From NCBI RefSeq assembly GCF_050699935.1, contig NZ_JBOHGB010000004.1, forward strand, positions 83,986 to 147,985: 64,000 bases of DNA, written 5' to 3'. Numbering within the stretch: position 1 is the first letter of the stretch; the number at the start of each line of letters is the position of its first letter. Below the pieces are notes generated by a model that saw nothing but the letters and a program-made list of their open reading frames with translations, did no database searches and was not told where the DNA came from. Positions 1-8,460 of this stretch are shown here, piece after piece. The stretch is from Actinophytocola sp050699935. GTDB lineage: Bacteria > Actinomycetota > Actinomycetes > Mycobacteriales > Pseudonocardiaceae. The translations under genes were made by a program, and so were the position numbers.

Positions 1-54
1 GGCGGGCGCGAGGTTCGGAATCGATTCGTCCCGGGAGTCTCGTCCTCACGTGGC

Positions 55-129
55 TTTGCGGACATGTGAAGCGAGGAAGCGGGCTCGGCAACCCGCTTAC
101 CTGGGCTCTTTGGCCAGATTTGCGGACAT
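55..129. repeat. 11-bp direct repeat upstream of the mutase operon
   Basis: TTTGCGGACAT occurs at 55-65 and again, identically, at 119-129, 64 bp apart, in the leader region of the mutase operon. Nothing else in the first 150 bases looks like a gene; the left window edge cuts whatever lies upstream. The repeats could be regulator half-sites or chance. Confidence 0.35.
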
Positions 130-155
130 CTTGTCGTGACGCCTGACCAGGGCTA

Positions 156-166
156 TGGTCTGACCT
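156..166. promoter_or_regulatory. FadR/GntR-type operator candidate
   Basis: TGGTCTGACCT contains GGT-N3-ACC dyad symmetry, the shape of FadR-subfamily operators. It lies about 30 bp before the first mutase-cluster start codon. A closely related site, TGGTCATACCA, is at 5174-5184 upstream of the FadR-type gene at 5285. The pairing suggests that regulator controls this operon and itself; this is inference. Confidence 0.45.
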
Positions 167-194
167 CATGCGAGGTACGCCATGGGAGGTGGGC

Positions 195-617
195 ATGGAC
201 CATGCGCGGGTCGTCGACCAGGAGCCGATCCGGGTCATGCTGGCCAAGATCGGCCTTGACGGGCACGACCGGGGTGTGAAGGTGGTCGCCCGCACCCTTC
301 GGGACGCGGGTATGGAAGTCGTTTACACCGGCCTGCACCGTAGCCCGGAGCAGGTGCTCGAGGCGGCAGTCCAGGAGGACGTCGACGTGCTCGGTGTCAG
401 CCTCCTCTCCGGCGCGCACCTGCCGATCTTCACGCGGATCTTCCAGCTGATCGACGAGCTGCCGGAACGGCCGCGGTTCGCGATCGTCGCCGGCGGGGTT
501 ATGCCGGACGAGGACGTCGACGAGCTCAGGAAACTAGGGGTGGCCGACGTGCTCGGGCAGGACACCACGCCAGAGGCGATCGTCAGCCGCATCCACGAGC
601 TGGCCACGGACCGTTGA
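195..617 (+). CDS. hcmB: B12-binding small subunit of an acyl-CoA mutase (2-hydroxyisobutyryl-CoA mutase type)
   Basis: Small subunit that carries adenosylcobalamin for a two-subunit acyl-CoA mutase. The 140-residue protein is a single Rossmann-like B12-binding domain. It has the DGHDRG box (DxHxxG, with the His that ligates cobalt from below) near residue 20, an SLLSG-type loop in the middle and a GG loop later (VAGGV). The length matches stand-alone small subunits of isobutyryl- and 2-hydroxyisobutyryl-CoA mutases rather than fused methylmalonyl-CoA mutase. The start at 195 is chosen because GGAGG at 185-189 precedes it by 5 nt; an upstream in-frame ATG at 168 has no such site. The substrate class comes from residues in the large subunit at 2984. 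Confidence 0.88.
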   Translation: MDHARVVDQEPIRVMLAKIGLDGHDRGVKVVARTLRDAGMEVVYTGLHRSPEQVLEAAVQEDVDVLGVSLLSGAHLPIFTRIFQLIDELPERPRFAIVAGGVMPDEDVDELRKLGVADVLGQDTTPEAIVSRIHELATDR

Positions 618-629
618 TCGGGAGGCGTG

Positions 630-2027
630 ATGGAGCAGTGGAGCTGGCCCCCGCGATACGACGAGACCTACGTCCCGCCGGAATCGCGGCGACATTGGTT
701 CCCGCGGCGCGAGACGATGCCGGCGGAGGAGCGCGACGACGCGATCCTCGCCCGCATCCGCGAGGTGATGGCCTACGCGTGGGACAACGCGCCGTTCTAT
801 CGACGCAAGTGGAGCGAGGCGGGGGTCCACCCATCGTCCATCAGGAGCCTGTCCGACTTCGAGAAGGTTCCCGTTGTGCGCAAGGAGGAGCTGCGGGCGG
901 ACCAGGCCGAGCACGAACCGTTCGGCAGCTACCTCGCGGTGACGCCGTCGGAGATCAAGCACATCAACGGCACGTCCGGTACGACGGGCCGGCCGACCGC
1001 CTTCGGCATCTGCGAACGGGACTGGCGCAGCGTCGCCAACGCGCACGCGCGGGTCATGTGGGCGATGGGCATCCGTGCCGACGACACGGTGCTGGTGGCC
1101 TCCCCCCTGAGCTTGTACTGGGGCTCATGGGGTGCCTACATCGGAGCCGAGCGGCTCGGTGCACGGGTTTTTCCGTTCGGTGCGGGCAATCCGGGACAGA
1201 CCGCGCGCACCGTGCGATGGATGCGGCAGATGGGCGTGACCGTGTTCTACGGTACGCCGTCCTACGCCCTGCACTTGGCCGAGGTCGCGGTGGACGAAGG
1301 GGTGGACCCCGCGGATCTGGGACTGCGCAAGCTGTTCTTCTCCGGTGAGCCAGGTGCGAGCGTTCCCGCGATCCGCGCGCGGATCGTCGACGCGTTCCAG
1401 GCGGAAGTGTACGACTCGGGAAGCATGGCCGAGGTCAGCCCGTGGATGCACCTTGGCGCCGGCAGCAATGAGCCGGGCGTGTTCGCTTGGCAAGACCTCG
1501 TGTACACCGAGGTGTGCGACCCAGTCGGCCATCGCCGGGTCGAGTACGGCGGCGAGGGCACGCCGGTCTACACGACGCTGGAACGTACGAGCCAACCGAT
1601 GATCCGGTTGCTGTCCAACGATCTCACCCGCTGGGAAGCTCCGTCTGCCGACCGCGGACGCACCTATCCGTTCCTGCCACACGGAATCTACGGCCGCATC
1701 GACGACATGTTCACCGTGCGCGGCGAGAACGTCTATCCGAGCGCGATAGACGATGTCGTGATAGCGGCGGACGGCTACGGCGGCGAGCATCGAATCGTCA
1801 TCAGCCGCGAGTCCACGATGGACAAACTGGTCGTTCAAGTCGAGTACCAGGACGTACCGGACCTCTCCGGTTGGGCGGCGGGGATCGCCGATCGGCTGCG
1901 CAAGGTGCTGGGGGTCGGCGCCATCGTGGTACCGGTCGAGCACCTCACGTTCGACCGCACGGAGTTCAAGGCCCGCAGGGTAATCGACGACCGGGACCTG
2001 CTCCGCAACCTCTGGAGCAGTCGATGA
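630..2027 (+). CDS. Acyl-CoA ligase, phenylacetate-CoA-ligase-like (candidate 2-hydroxyisobutyrate-CoA ligase)
   Basis: ATP-dependent adenylate-forming enzyme that should load a carboxylic acid onto CoA before isomerisation by the mutase. The 465-residue protein has the AMP-binding P-loop NGTSGTTGRPTAFG near residues 110-125, a PaaK-like YGTPSY segment, and a C-terminal RGENVYP motif and hinge. It lies inside the mutase cluster, 12 nt after the small subunit and overlapping the GTPase by 4 nt (ATGA). Known 2-hydroxyisobutyryl-CoA ligases (HclA) belong to this PaaK-like group and sit beside their mutase, so the substrate is inferred from context. ATG at 630 has GGAGG at 621-625; the GTG at 627 is too close to that site. 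Confidence 0.8.
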   Translation: MEQWSWPPRYDETYVPPESRRHWFPRRETMPAEERDDAILARIREVMAYAWDNAPFYRRKWSEAGVHPSSIRSLSDFEKVPVVRKEELRADQAEHEPFGSYLAVTPSEIKHINGTSGTTGRPTAFGICERDWRSVANAHARVMWAMGIRADDTVLVASPLSLYWGSWGAYIGAERLGARVFPFGAGNPGQTARTVRWMRQMGVTVFYGTPSYALHLAEVAVDEGVDPADLGLRKLFFSGEPGASVPAIRARIVDAFQAEVYDSGSMAEVSPWMHLGAGSNEPGVFAWQDLVYTEVCDPVGHRRVEYGGEGTPVYTTLERTSQPMIRLLSNDLTRWEAPSADRGRTYPFLPHGIYGRIDDMFTVRGENVYPSAIDDVVIAADGYGGEHRIVISRESTMDKLVVQVEYQDVPDLSGWAAGIADRLRKVLGVGAIVVPVEHLTFDRTEFKARRVIDDRDLLRNLWSSR

Positions 2028-2962
2028 CGGCACCGGCGGACTTGACCGATCGCGTGCTGGGCGGCGAACACGCCGCGATCGCCCGCATGCTCACATTCGT
2101 CGAGAGACGCGTCGACGGTATCGAGCACGCGCTCGCGACGCTGCACCGGCACACCGGCTCCGCCCACGTGCTCGGACTCACCGGCCCGCCGGGCAGCGGC
2201 AAGAGCACGCTTGTCACGGCCCTGGCGGCGCACTACAGACGGCAAGGGCGCAGTATCGGAATCCTCGCCGTGGACCCATCTAGTGTGTTCAGCGGCGGCG
2301 CCATACTCGGCGACCGCATCCGGATGACCGACCTGGCCGGCGACCGCGGCGTGTTCATCCGCTCGATCGCGACGCGAGGTGCGCTCGGCGGGCTGTCACG
2401 CGCGACGCTCGACGCGATCACCGTGCTCGACGCCGCCGGCAAGGATGTCATCCTGCTGGAGACGGTCGGCGTCGGCCAGGCCGAAGTGGACGTGATCAGC
2501 GCCGCGCAAACGGTCGCGGTGGTCAGCGTGCCCGGCATGGGCGACGACGTCCAAGCGATCAAGGCCGGGCTCCTGGAGATCGCCGACGTGCACGTCGTGA
2601 ACAAGGCCGACCGCGAGGGTGCGGTCAAGACCGTTGCCGAGCTGCGCGACATGCTGCGTCTGGCACGCCGCCGCCCACACCAGTGGAACGTGCCGATCGA
2701 GCAGACCGTCGCGACCTCGGGGCTCGGCGTGCCCGAACTCGCCGACCGATTCGCCGAACACCTGGCGTGGATGACACAGCACGGCGAGCGGCAACGTCGC
2801 GACCGGCGCAACACCGCGACACGCATCCGGTGGCTAGCCGAGCAGCTCGTGCTCGACCGGCTTCGCCCCGGCATCCCCGACTTCGACGATGCGGTCGACG
2901 ACGTGACCGCCCGTCGCGGCGACCCGCTGTCGGCCGCGCGCCGGCTGGTCGCCCAGCTGTGA
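2024..2962 (+). CDS. MeaB/ArgK-family GTPase, mutase chaperone
   Basis: G-protein chaperone of B12-dependent mutases; it gates cofactor loading and rescues inactivated enzyme. The 312-residue protein shows Walker A GPPGSGKST at residues 54-62, a DPSS switch segment, the ETVGVGQ motif of the MeaB family and NKAD for guanine recognition. Its ATG overlaps the ligase stop (ATGA), and it ends 21 nt before the mutase large subunit. Such GTPases are usually encoded beside the mutase they serve. The longer reading frame upstream in the same frame is the ligase gene read out of frame. Confidence 0.9.
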   Translation: MTAPADLTDRVLGGEHAAIARMLTFVERRVDGIEHALATLHRHTGSAHVLGLTGPPGSGKSTLVTALAAHYRRQGRSIGILAVDPSSVFSGGAILGDRIRMTDLAGDRGVFIRSIATRGALGGLSRATLDAITVLDAAGKDVILLETVGVGQAEVDVISAAQTVAVVSVPGMGDDVQAIKAGLLEIADVHVVNKADREGAVKTVAELRDMLRLARRRPHQWNVPIEQTVATSGLGVPELADRFAEHLAWMTQHGERQRRDRRNTATRIRWLAEQLVLDRLRPGIPDFDDAVDDVTARRGDPLSAARRLVAQL

Positions 2963-2983
2963 AACGAGCGACACGAGGAGACT

Positions 2984-4684
2984 GTGGTGAACGAGGAGTT
3001 CCGGCTGACCACCGATGCTCTCGCCGATGCCGTGACCGAAGAGCTCGTGGGCTGGGAACGTGACGAGCTCGCGGCATTCGTGCGACGCCAGCCTGAGTCG
3101 CGCGAGGAGTACCGCTCGGGCAGCAGCATGCCGGTCAAGCGCGTCTACACGCCGGCAGACCTGCCGACCGACTGGCACGACATCGGTCTGCCCGGCCGGT
3201 ACCCGTACACCCGTGGGCCCTACCCGACGATGTACCGCGGTCGCACTTGGACTATGCGGCAGATCGCCGGCTTCGGGCAGGCGGAGGAGACCAACAAACG
3301 CTTCCAATACCTGATCGCGCAGGGCCAGACCGGGCTGTCGGTCGACTTCGACATGCCGACGCTCATGGGGCTGGACAGCGACGACCCGATGAGCCTCGGC
3401 GAGGTGGGACGCGAGGGTGTCGCCATAGACACACTGCCCGACATGGAGGCGCTCTTCGACGGGATCGACCTCGAGCGGATCAGCGTGTCCATGACGATCA
3501 ATCCGTCCGCCTGGATACTGCTCGCGATGTACATCGTGGTGGCACGCCGGCGCGGCTACGATCTCGACAAGCTATCCGGCACGATCCAGAACGACATCCT
3601 CAAGGAGTACGTAGCGCAGAAGGAATGGATCTTTCCCGTTCGGCCGAGCATGCGGATCGTGCGCGACACGATCGTCTACTGCTCCCAACACATGGCAAGG
3701 TACAACCCGGTCAACATCAGCGGCTATCACATCAGTGAGGCCGGGGCGAACGCGCTACAGGAGATCGCCTTCACGATGGCCATCACCAAAGCGTACGTCG
3801 AGGACGTGGTGGCGACCGGCGTGGACGTGGACAGTTTCGCCCCCAGGTTGTCGTTCTTCTTCGTCAGCCAAGCCGACCTATTCGAGGAAGTGGCGAAGTT
3901 TCGCGCGGTGCGGCGGTTCTACGCACGAATGATGAAGGAGACCTTCGGCGCCGCCAACCCGCAGTCGATGCGGCTTCGGTTCCACGCACAGACCGCAGCG
4001 GCCACGCTGACCAAACCTCAGCCGTTGAACAACATCATCCGCACGACGCTGCAGGCACTGTCTGCGGTGCTGGGTGGCGCGCAGTCGTTGCACACCAATG
4101 GGTTGGACGAGGCGTACACGATTCCGAGCGAGCAGGCGATGAAGGTAGCCCTACGCACCCAGCAGGTCATCGCCCACGAGACCGGAGTGACGAACGTGAT
4201 CGACCCGCTCGGCGGCTCCTATTACCTGGAGAACATGACCGACCGGCTGGATCGCGGTATCTCCGAGTACCTCACCAGGATCGAGGAGCTCGGCGGAGTC
4301 GTCAACGCCATCGAGCAAGGCTACTTCCAGCGCGAGATCTCAGACACCGCCTACGACTTCGCACGCCGCAAGGCCAGCGGTGACCGCCCGGTGATCGGTG
4401 TGAACTCCTACGTCGACGAGGGAGAAGGCGAGAAGATCGAGACCCACAAGCTCGATCCCGAGTCCGAGGCCCGCCAACTCGCGCGGCTCAAGCAGGTCCG
4501 CGTAGACCGGGATCCGGACCGGGCGGCCGCGGCGATGGACCGGCTGCTCGCCGTGGCGAAGGACCCCGATGCCAACCTGATGCCGGCGACGATCGAGGCA
4601 GTCGAGGCGCAGCTGTCGATGGGCGAGATCACCGGTGCTCTGCGCGAGATCTTCGGCTCCTACACGGAGACACCCGTGTTCTGA
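2984..4684 (+). CDS. hcmA: Acyl-CoA mutase large subunit with 2-hydroxyisobutyryl-CoA mutase signature
   Basis: Substrate-binding subunit (566 aa, TIM barrel) of a two-subunit coenzyme B12 mutase; no B12 domain of its own. In the alignable motifs, Ile94 (MRQIAGFG) replaces Tyr89 of methylmalonyl-CoA mutase, Gln212 (VAQKEWIF) replaces Arg207, and Asp121 (GLSVDFD) stands where that enzyme has Ala116. Catalytic His249 is in SGYH. Isobutyryl-CoA mutase has Phe/Gln at the first two positions, whereas 2-hydroxyisobutyryl-CoA mutase has Ile90/Asp117/Gln208; the offset here is a constant +4. Predicted reaction: 2-hydroxyisobutyryl-CoA to 3-hydroxybutyryl-CoA, as in tert-butanol/MTBE or 2-hydroxyisobutyrate degradation. 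A preference for (R)-3-hydroxybutyryl-CoA cannot be excluded. The GTG start at 2984 follows GAGGAG. Confidence 0.88.
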   Translation: MVNEEFRLTTDALADAVTEELVGWERDELAAFVRRQPESREEYRSGSSMPVKRVYTPADLPTDWHDIGLPGRYPYTRGPYPTMYRGRTWTMRQIAGFGQAEETNKRFQYLIAQGQTGLSVDFDMPTLMGLDSDDPMSLGEVGREGVAIDTLPDMEALFDGIDLERISVSMTINPSAWILLAMYIVVARRRGYDLDKLSGTIQNDILKEYVAQKEWIFPVRPSMRIVRDTIVYCSQHMARYNPVNISGYHISEAGANALQEIAFTMAITKAYVEDVVATGVDVDSFAPRLSFFFVSQADLFEEVAKFRAVRRFYARMMKETFGAANPQSMRLRFHAQTAAATLTKPQPLNNIIRTTLQALSAVLGGAQSLHTNGLDEAYTIPSEQAMKVALRTQQVIAHETGVTNVIDPLGGSYYLENMTDRLDRGISEYLTRIEELGGVVNAIEQGYFQREISDTAYDFARRKASGDRPVIGVNSYVDEGEGEKIETHKLDPESEARQLARLKQVRVDRDPDRAAAAMDRLLAVAKDPDANLMPATIEAVEAQLSMGEITGALREIFGSYTETPVF

Positions 4685-4787
4685 GCTCGTCCCTGAACTC
4701 GCGATGTCGAGAGATCGCAGAGGTTTCCATGTACCGACAGATTTCCGCACCGCCGGCCACGCCTGTCGTGCCTCGGATGGTGCCTTC

Positions 4788-5168
4788 ATGAGCGCGCGCG
4801 ACGCCGTCGACGAAGCGAACGCGGCGATCGGCGCCGCGATCTCAACAGGTTCGCTGCACCGCGAGTTCCGGTCGCTACTGAGCGAGATCCAGTACGAATT
4901 GCTGGATCACGCCGACGGCGGCGCGCCGTCCACCGATCGGCTGCGTTTCGCGCTGCGCCGCCACGGCGTCGAGCCGCCGCACGGCTTCCCGGTGCTTGGC
5001 GGATACAGCGCCGCCGCCGGGCTGCTCAAGCTCGCTGCCGCGATCAGCCGCCGCGCCGCACGGCAGACGAGTTCGGAGTACCTGCGTGTCCTGCCCGACG
5101 TGCTGCTGGTCATCGCCTTCCACACAGAGCAGGAGGAAAGCGCACGAGTACCCTTCGGCATCTGTTGA
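4788..5168 (+). CDS. Small helical protein of unknown function
   Basis: A 126-residue protein I do not recognise. It is rich in Ala, Arg, Leu and Glu, looks largely alpha-helical, and has no cysteine motif and no clear membrane segment. It follows the mutase large subunit by about 100 nt on the same strand and precedes the FadR-type regulator, so it may be the last gene of the mutase operon. The start at ATG 4788 is uncertain; an in-frame ATG at 4704 would add 28 low-complexity residues. No strong ribosome site is visible before either. Confidence 0.55.
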   Translation: MSARDAVDEANAAIGAAISTGSLHREFRSLLSEIQYELLDHADGGAPSTDRLRFALRRHGVEPPHGFPVLGGYSAAAGLLKLAAAISRRAARQTSSEYLRVLPDVLLVIAFHTEQEESARVPFGIC

Positions 5169-5173
5169 CCGTG

Positions 5174-5184
5174 TGGTCATACCA
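5174..5184. promoter_or_regulatory. FadR/GntR-type operator candidate, autoregulation
   Basis: TGGTCATACCA is a perfect TGGT-N3-ACCA dyad in front of the FadR-type gene. It is similar to TGGTCTGACCT at 156-166 in front of the mutase operon. Its place just upstream of a -35-like TTGACA suggests autoregulation. Confidence 0.5.
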
Positions 5185-5198
5185 TCAGAGAGGTCACA

Positions 5199-5228
5199 TT
5201 GACAGGTCCCTCAGACCTCTGGTTACCT
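5199..5228 (+). promoter_or_regulatory. Possible promoter with internal inverted repeat
   Basis: TTGACA at 5199-5204 is a consensus -35 box. TTACCT at 5223-5228 is a weak -10 at 18 bp. Between them lies AGGTC-N5-GACCT (5204-5218), an inverted repeat that a dimeric regulator bound there could use to block polymerase. The -10 is poor, so the exact start site is uncertain. Confidence 0.35.
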
Positions 5229-5284
5229 TGAGTGACGATTCACGATGAAGAGCACTCCGGCATGAGCCGAAGGAGCAACCGACA

Positions 5285-6013
5285 GTGACCAGCGAAGCCG
5301 CCTGGGAGCCCGTCCGACGAGTACGCACCCACGAGCAGGTGCTGGAGCAGATAGAACGGAAGATCCTCGACGGAAGCCTACGCCCAGGCCAGAAGCTACC
5401 GAGCGAGCGGGAACTCGTCGCCGCGCTGGGCGTGAGCCGGACGAGCGTCCGCGAAGCACTGCGAGCACTCGAGGCGATGGGGATCGTCGAGGCCCGCACG
5501 GGCTCCGGTCCGGACGCCGGCTCTGTGATCACGTCACAGTCCACGACGGCGTTGACGAACCTGCTGCGGCTCCACATCGCATTGGCCCAGATCAGCCTCG
5601 CCGACCTCGTCGAGATCCGTGTGCAACTGGAGCGCAACGCCGCCCGCGCCGCAGCGTCGACCCACACACCCGAGGATCTGAAACGGCTGGCAGCGCTGAT
5701 AGACGCCATGCGTGCGACCGGGGAGGAGTACCGCGAGTTCAACGCGCTGGACGCGGAGTTCCATGTCGGCATCACCCGCATCTCGGGCAACGCGCTGGCC
5801 GCCGACCTGATGCAGGCGTTGCGCGGCGCTGTGGAGTCGGAAATGGCAGCCGCGTTCGCCCGGTTATCGGACTGGCGCAGTGTCGCCGACTCACTGGCCA
5901 CCGAGCATGAGGGCATCCTCCGCGCCATCGAGAAGGGAGACGGCGACCGAGCCGCCGACCTGGTCGCCGATCACATCACCCGCTTCTACCAGGACCGCAT
6001 CCTGGCCACCTGA
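5285..6013 (+). CDS. FadR/GntR-family transcriptional regulator
   Basis: DNA-binding repressor with an acyl or carboxylic-acid sensing domain. The 242 residues hold an N-terminal winged helix (LRPGQKLPSEREL then LGVSRTSVREAL, residues about 36-65) and an all-helical C-terminal FCD domain with the Asp/His residues (DAEFHVGITRISGN; TEHEGILRAIEKGD) that usually bind a metal. It lies directly downstream of the mutase cluster on the same strand, and matching operator-like dyads are found before the mutase operon (156-166) and before itself (5174-5184). It is the natural candidate regulator of that cluster. GTG start at 5285 after GAAGGAG. Confidence 0.85.
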   Translation: MTSEAAWEPVRRVRTHEQVLEQIERKILDGSLRPGQKLPSERELVAALGVSRTSVREALRALEAMGIVEARTGSGPDAGSVITSQSTTALTNLLRLHIALAQISLADLVEIRVQLERNAARAAASTHTPEDLKRLAALIDAMRATGEEYREFNALDAEFHVGITRISGNALAADLMQALRGAVESEMAAAFARLSDWRSVADSLATEHEGILRAIEKGDGDRAADLVADHITRFYQDRILAT

Positions 6014-6062
6014 CATCCGCCACCCGCGCACATACGAGGAGTCGTACCGCGGCCCCATGCGG

Positions 6063-6338
6063 CTAGAACTCATCCAGTCGTAGGTCCACCGGGCCGGTCC
6101 ACCGTGTCGCGCCGGGATCAAGCAGCGCCTCGAGTTGGTTCCTTCGCGCCCACACGAGACTCTCCAGCTCCAGCGGGTCGAGGAACCCGACCTGACCCGA
6201 ACGCTGGTCGACGATCTTCAGGCGAGGACCATTGGCGTCCGAGTCCACGCTCAGGGTCACGGTCGCGAACTCGTTGTGGAGCACCATCGACGGCGGTGCA
6301 CCGTTGCACCCGGACTCGACCCGGTCGGAACCGATCAT
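6063..6338 (-). CDS. Small 'dihydrodiol dehydrogenase'-type conserved protein
   Basis: A 91-residue protein. Its second half (HNEFATVTLSV ... PLELESLVWARRNQLEALL) resembles small actinobacterial proteins often labelled dihydrodiol dehydrogenase and found beside Rieske oxygenases; no enzymatic domain is visible. It is the last gene of the minus-strand dioxygenase operon. The start is uncertain: ATG at 6338 is chosen by length, and ATG at 6287 would give a 74-residue protein beginning MVLHNEF. The recognition is from memory of the family and is moderate at best. Confidence 0.5.
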   Translation of the reverse strand: MIGSDRVESGCNGAPPSMVLHNEFATVTLSVDSDANGPRLKIVDQRSGQVGFLDPLELESLVWARRNQLEALLDPGATRWTGPVDLRLDEF

Positions 6339-6505
6339 GGCGCTTGACACCCACTCTCGCGGCGGTTGTTGTCTGTTGTGGACCAGAACACCAGCGCTGC
6401 ACCGAGCTACGCGCCGAGATCGCGAAGGGCGCGCACTCCCCTCCACGGTCGCGTCGAAGGTACTCGGCCACGCCGCCCGATGTCACGGCTCTCCTCCGCT
6501 TGCGT

Positions 6506-7534
6506 TCACGCCGGATCCGGGAACAAGGACAGAGCGTTTCCCCGGGCGATGGCATCGTGGGTGGACCGACCCAACTGGCTCAGCACATCCGCGAGGACGG
6601 CGCCGGCGGGGGTCTCCATTGCCGTGAACGGATAGTCCGTCCCGAGTACGACGTGGTCCTCGCCGTACCGAGTCAGTGCGAGCCGCAGACTGTTGATGTC
6701 ATAGGTGAGGGAGTCGGACCAGAGCTTGCGCGCCTGCCGGGTTGCCATGTACTCGTCCACGGTCACCCCCTCCACGATGCGCTGACCGAACGCGACCCTG
6801 GGCAGCACGGAGGGCAACGCTCCGCCCGCATGGGCCAGGCAGATGCGAACGTTCGGCGCCGCCGAGAGCACCCCCGCCACGAGAAGTCCTGCGGCGGCTA
6901 TCGCGGTCTCGGTCGGCATGCCCATGCCGAAGGTGAGGCGAAGCTTGGCCAATCGTGTGTCCAGAGTCCTGTCCACCGGGTGAATGAACACCGTCGCGCC
7001 CAACTCGCCCGCCGCCTGGAAGAATGGCAAGAACTCCGGGTCGGACAGCTCACGATCGCCGACACGCGTTCCGATCTCGACACCGACGAAGCCCAGGTCC
7101 TCGATACACCGCGCCAGCTCCGCGATGGCCCGCCGCGGCGACTGCAACGGGACACAGCCAAAGGCCGCCAACCGGCCCGGCGCGTCCTCGACGAGCTTCG
7201 CCAGGAAGTTGTTCTGTGCCTCGGCGAGAGCGGCCGCGCCGTCGGCAGGTTCCGAATGCGACAGCGTCACCGGAATCGGCGAGACCACTTGCATGGCTAC
7301 GCCTTCGGCGTCCATGTCGCGAACCCGGTCGGCCGCCGACCAACAGCGGCTGTCGATCTCCCGGTACATGCGACCATCGAGCCAGATCTGCGCCGTGTCC
7401 TCCGAGGTCCGTTGCACCGTCGGGTAGACACCCGGAAAGCGAGCGCTGACGTCGGCCAGATCGGGGTCGATGGCATGTGTGTGCACATCGATCATTCCGG
7501 CTTGCGACGTGGCGAGCCTGCGCGCGGCGCCCAT
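6506..7534 (-). CDS. Amidohydrolase-2 family (ACMSD-like) decarboxylase/hydrolase
   Basis: Metal-dependent TIM-barrel enzyme of the aminocarboxymuconate-semialdehyde decarboxylase family. It has the N-terminal HxH metal motif (DVHTH, His18/His20), FIHP mid-protein, LAHAGG, and GTDYPF near the end, which carries the metal-ligand Asp. Family members decarboxylate or hydrolyse ring-derived acids. Placed right after a meta-cleavage-type hydrolase and a ring dioxygenase, a decarboxylation step in aromatic acid breakdown (as by CmtD in p-cumate degradation) is a reasonable inference. The start is 3 nt after the hydrolase stop; the alternative is ATG 7495, giving the family-typical MIDVHTH start. 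Confidence 0.8.
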   Translation of the reverse strand: MGAARRLATSQAGMIDVHTHAIDPDLADVSARFPGVYPTVQRTSEDTAQIWLDGRMYREIDSRCWSAADRVRDMDAEGVAMQVVSPIPVTLSHSEPADGAAALAEAQNNFLAKLVEDAPGRLAAFGCVPLQSPRRAIAELARCIEDLGFVGVEIGTRVGDRELSDPEFLPFFQAAGELGATVFIHPVDRTLDTRLAKLRLTFGMGMPTETAIAAAGLLVAGVLSAAPNVRICLAHAGGALPSVLPRVAFGQRIVEGVTVDEYMATRQARKLWSDSLTYDINSLRLALTRYGEDHVVLGTDYPFTAMETPAGAVLADVLSQLGRSTHDAIARGNALSLFPDPA

Positions 7535-7537
7535 CGC

Positions 7538-8389
7538 TCAGGCCTGCGTGAGGAAGTCGATCGCCAGCCGGTCGAAGGTGTCTCTGTGCTCCAACTGGGC
7601 CCAGTGACCGCACTTGGGTATCACGTACAAGCGCGCATCGGGCATCTGGCGCAGACCGAGGAAGGCACCGTCGAGCGGGATCGTTCGGTCGTCACGGCCC
7701 CAGATGAGCAGCACGGGCTTGTCCAACCGGCCGAAGTGCCGCCACAGTTGAACATCGTCAGGATCCGATTTGGACGCGATGGAGGTGAGGGCCCGTAGCG
7801 TTCCCTCGCGCGCTCCCGGGGCGAGGGCCGCGTCGTACCGTTCCCGGATCAGCTCGTCGGTGACGAACGAGTCGTCGAAGACCATTGTGCTCACGATATT
7901 CCGCATCTTGTCGCGGCTCGGCCCGGGATCGTCGTAGAAGTGGATCAGGTGCTTGAGACCCTCTGTCGGCTCGGGCGTGAACAGGCTGGGAGAGGCACCA
8001 CCCGGCCCCATCAGGATGAGCTTTCCCACGCACTCCGGATAGTCAAGCGCCAGCCGTATCGCGGTTCCACCGCCAAGTGAGTTTCCGATGAAATGCGCCT
8101 TCTCGATCCAGAGAGCGGACAGCACACCCCGGAGCGCCCGCGCGCTCATCGTGTAGTAGGGCTCGTTGAACTCCGGCTTGTCGCTGTGACCGTACCCCAG
8201 CAGGTCGATGACGAGCACCCGGAAGTGCTTGGACAGGGCCGGCACGTTCTGCTTGAAGTTGCTCCAACCCGAGGCACCGGGGCCACCGCCGTGCAGCAGC
8301 ACCAAGGCCGGTCCATCCCCGATGTCATGCAGGTGCAGCTTGAGTCCGTCGACCTCGACGTATCGACTACCTTCGCGTTCGTCGATCAT
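7538..8389 (-). CDS. Alpha/beta hydrolase, meta-cleavage-product hydrolase type
   Basis: A 283-residue C-C bond hydrolase of the BphD/MhpC/CmtE type. Visible are the oxyanion segment LLHGGGPGASGW (residues 31-42), nucleophile Ser104 in GNSLGG, Asp in WGRDDRTIP and His in CGHWAQLEH. GGGPGAS is characteristic of hydrolases acting on ring-fission products. It follows the dioxygenase beta subunit by 71 nt and is 3 nt from the amidohydrolase, so one operon is likely. Start ATG 8389 follows GGTGG; a longer reading frame upstream has no family similarity. Confidence 0.85.
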   Translation of the reverse strand: MIDEREGSRYVEVDGLKLHLHDIGDGPALVLLHGGGPGASGWSNFKQNVPALSKHFRVLVIDLLGYGHSDKPEFNEPYYTMSARALRGVLSALWIEKAHFIGNSLGGGTAIRLALDYPECVGKLILMGPGGASPSLFTPEPTEGLKHLIHFYDDPGPSRDKMRNIVSTMVFDDSFVTDELIRERYDAALAPGAREGTLRALTSIASKSDPDDVQLWRHFGRLDKPVLLIWGRDDRTIPLDGAFLGLRQMPDARLYVIPKCGHWAQLEHRDTFDRLAIDFLTQA

Positions 8390-8460
8390 GCCGCCACCTG
8401 GTCCCCTTCGTCGATGCAGAGCGCTTGCACGAGGCACATCACGATGGCGTCCCAGCCACG

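Noticed and set aside
6104..7798. Plus-strand open frame of 564 codons opposite the amidohydrolase and hydrolase
   Set aside because: It runs antisense to two genes with intact catalytic motifs and encodes a compositionally biased sequence.
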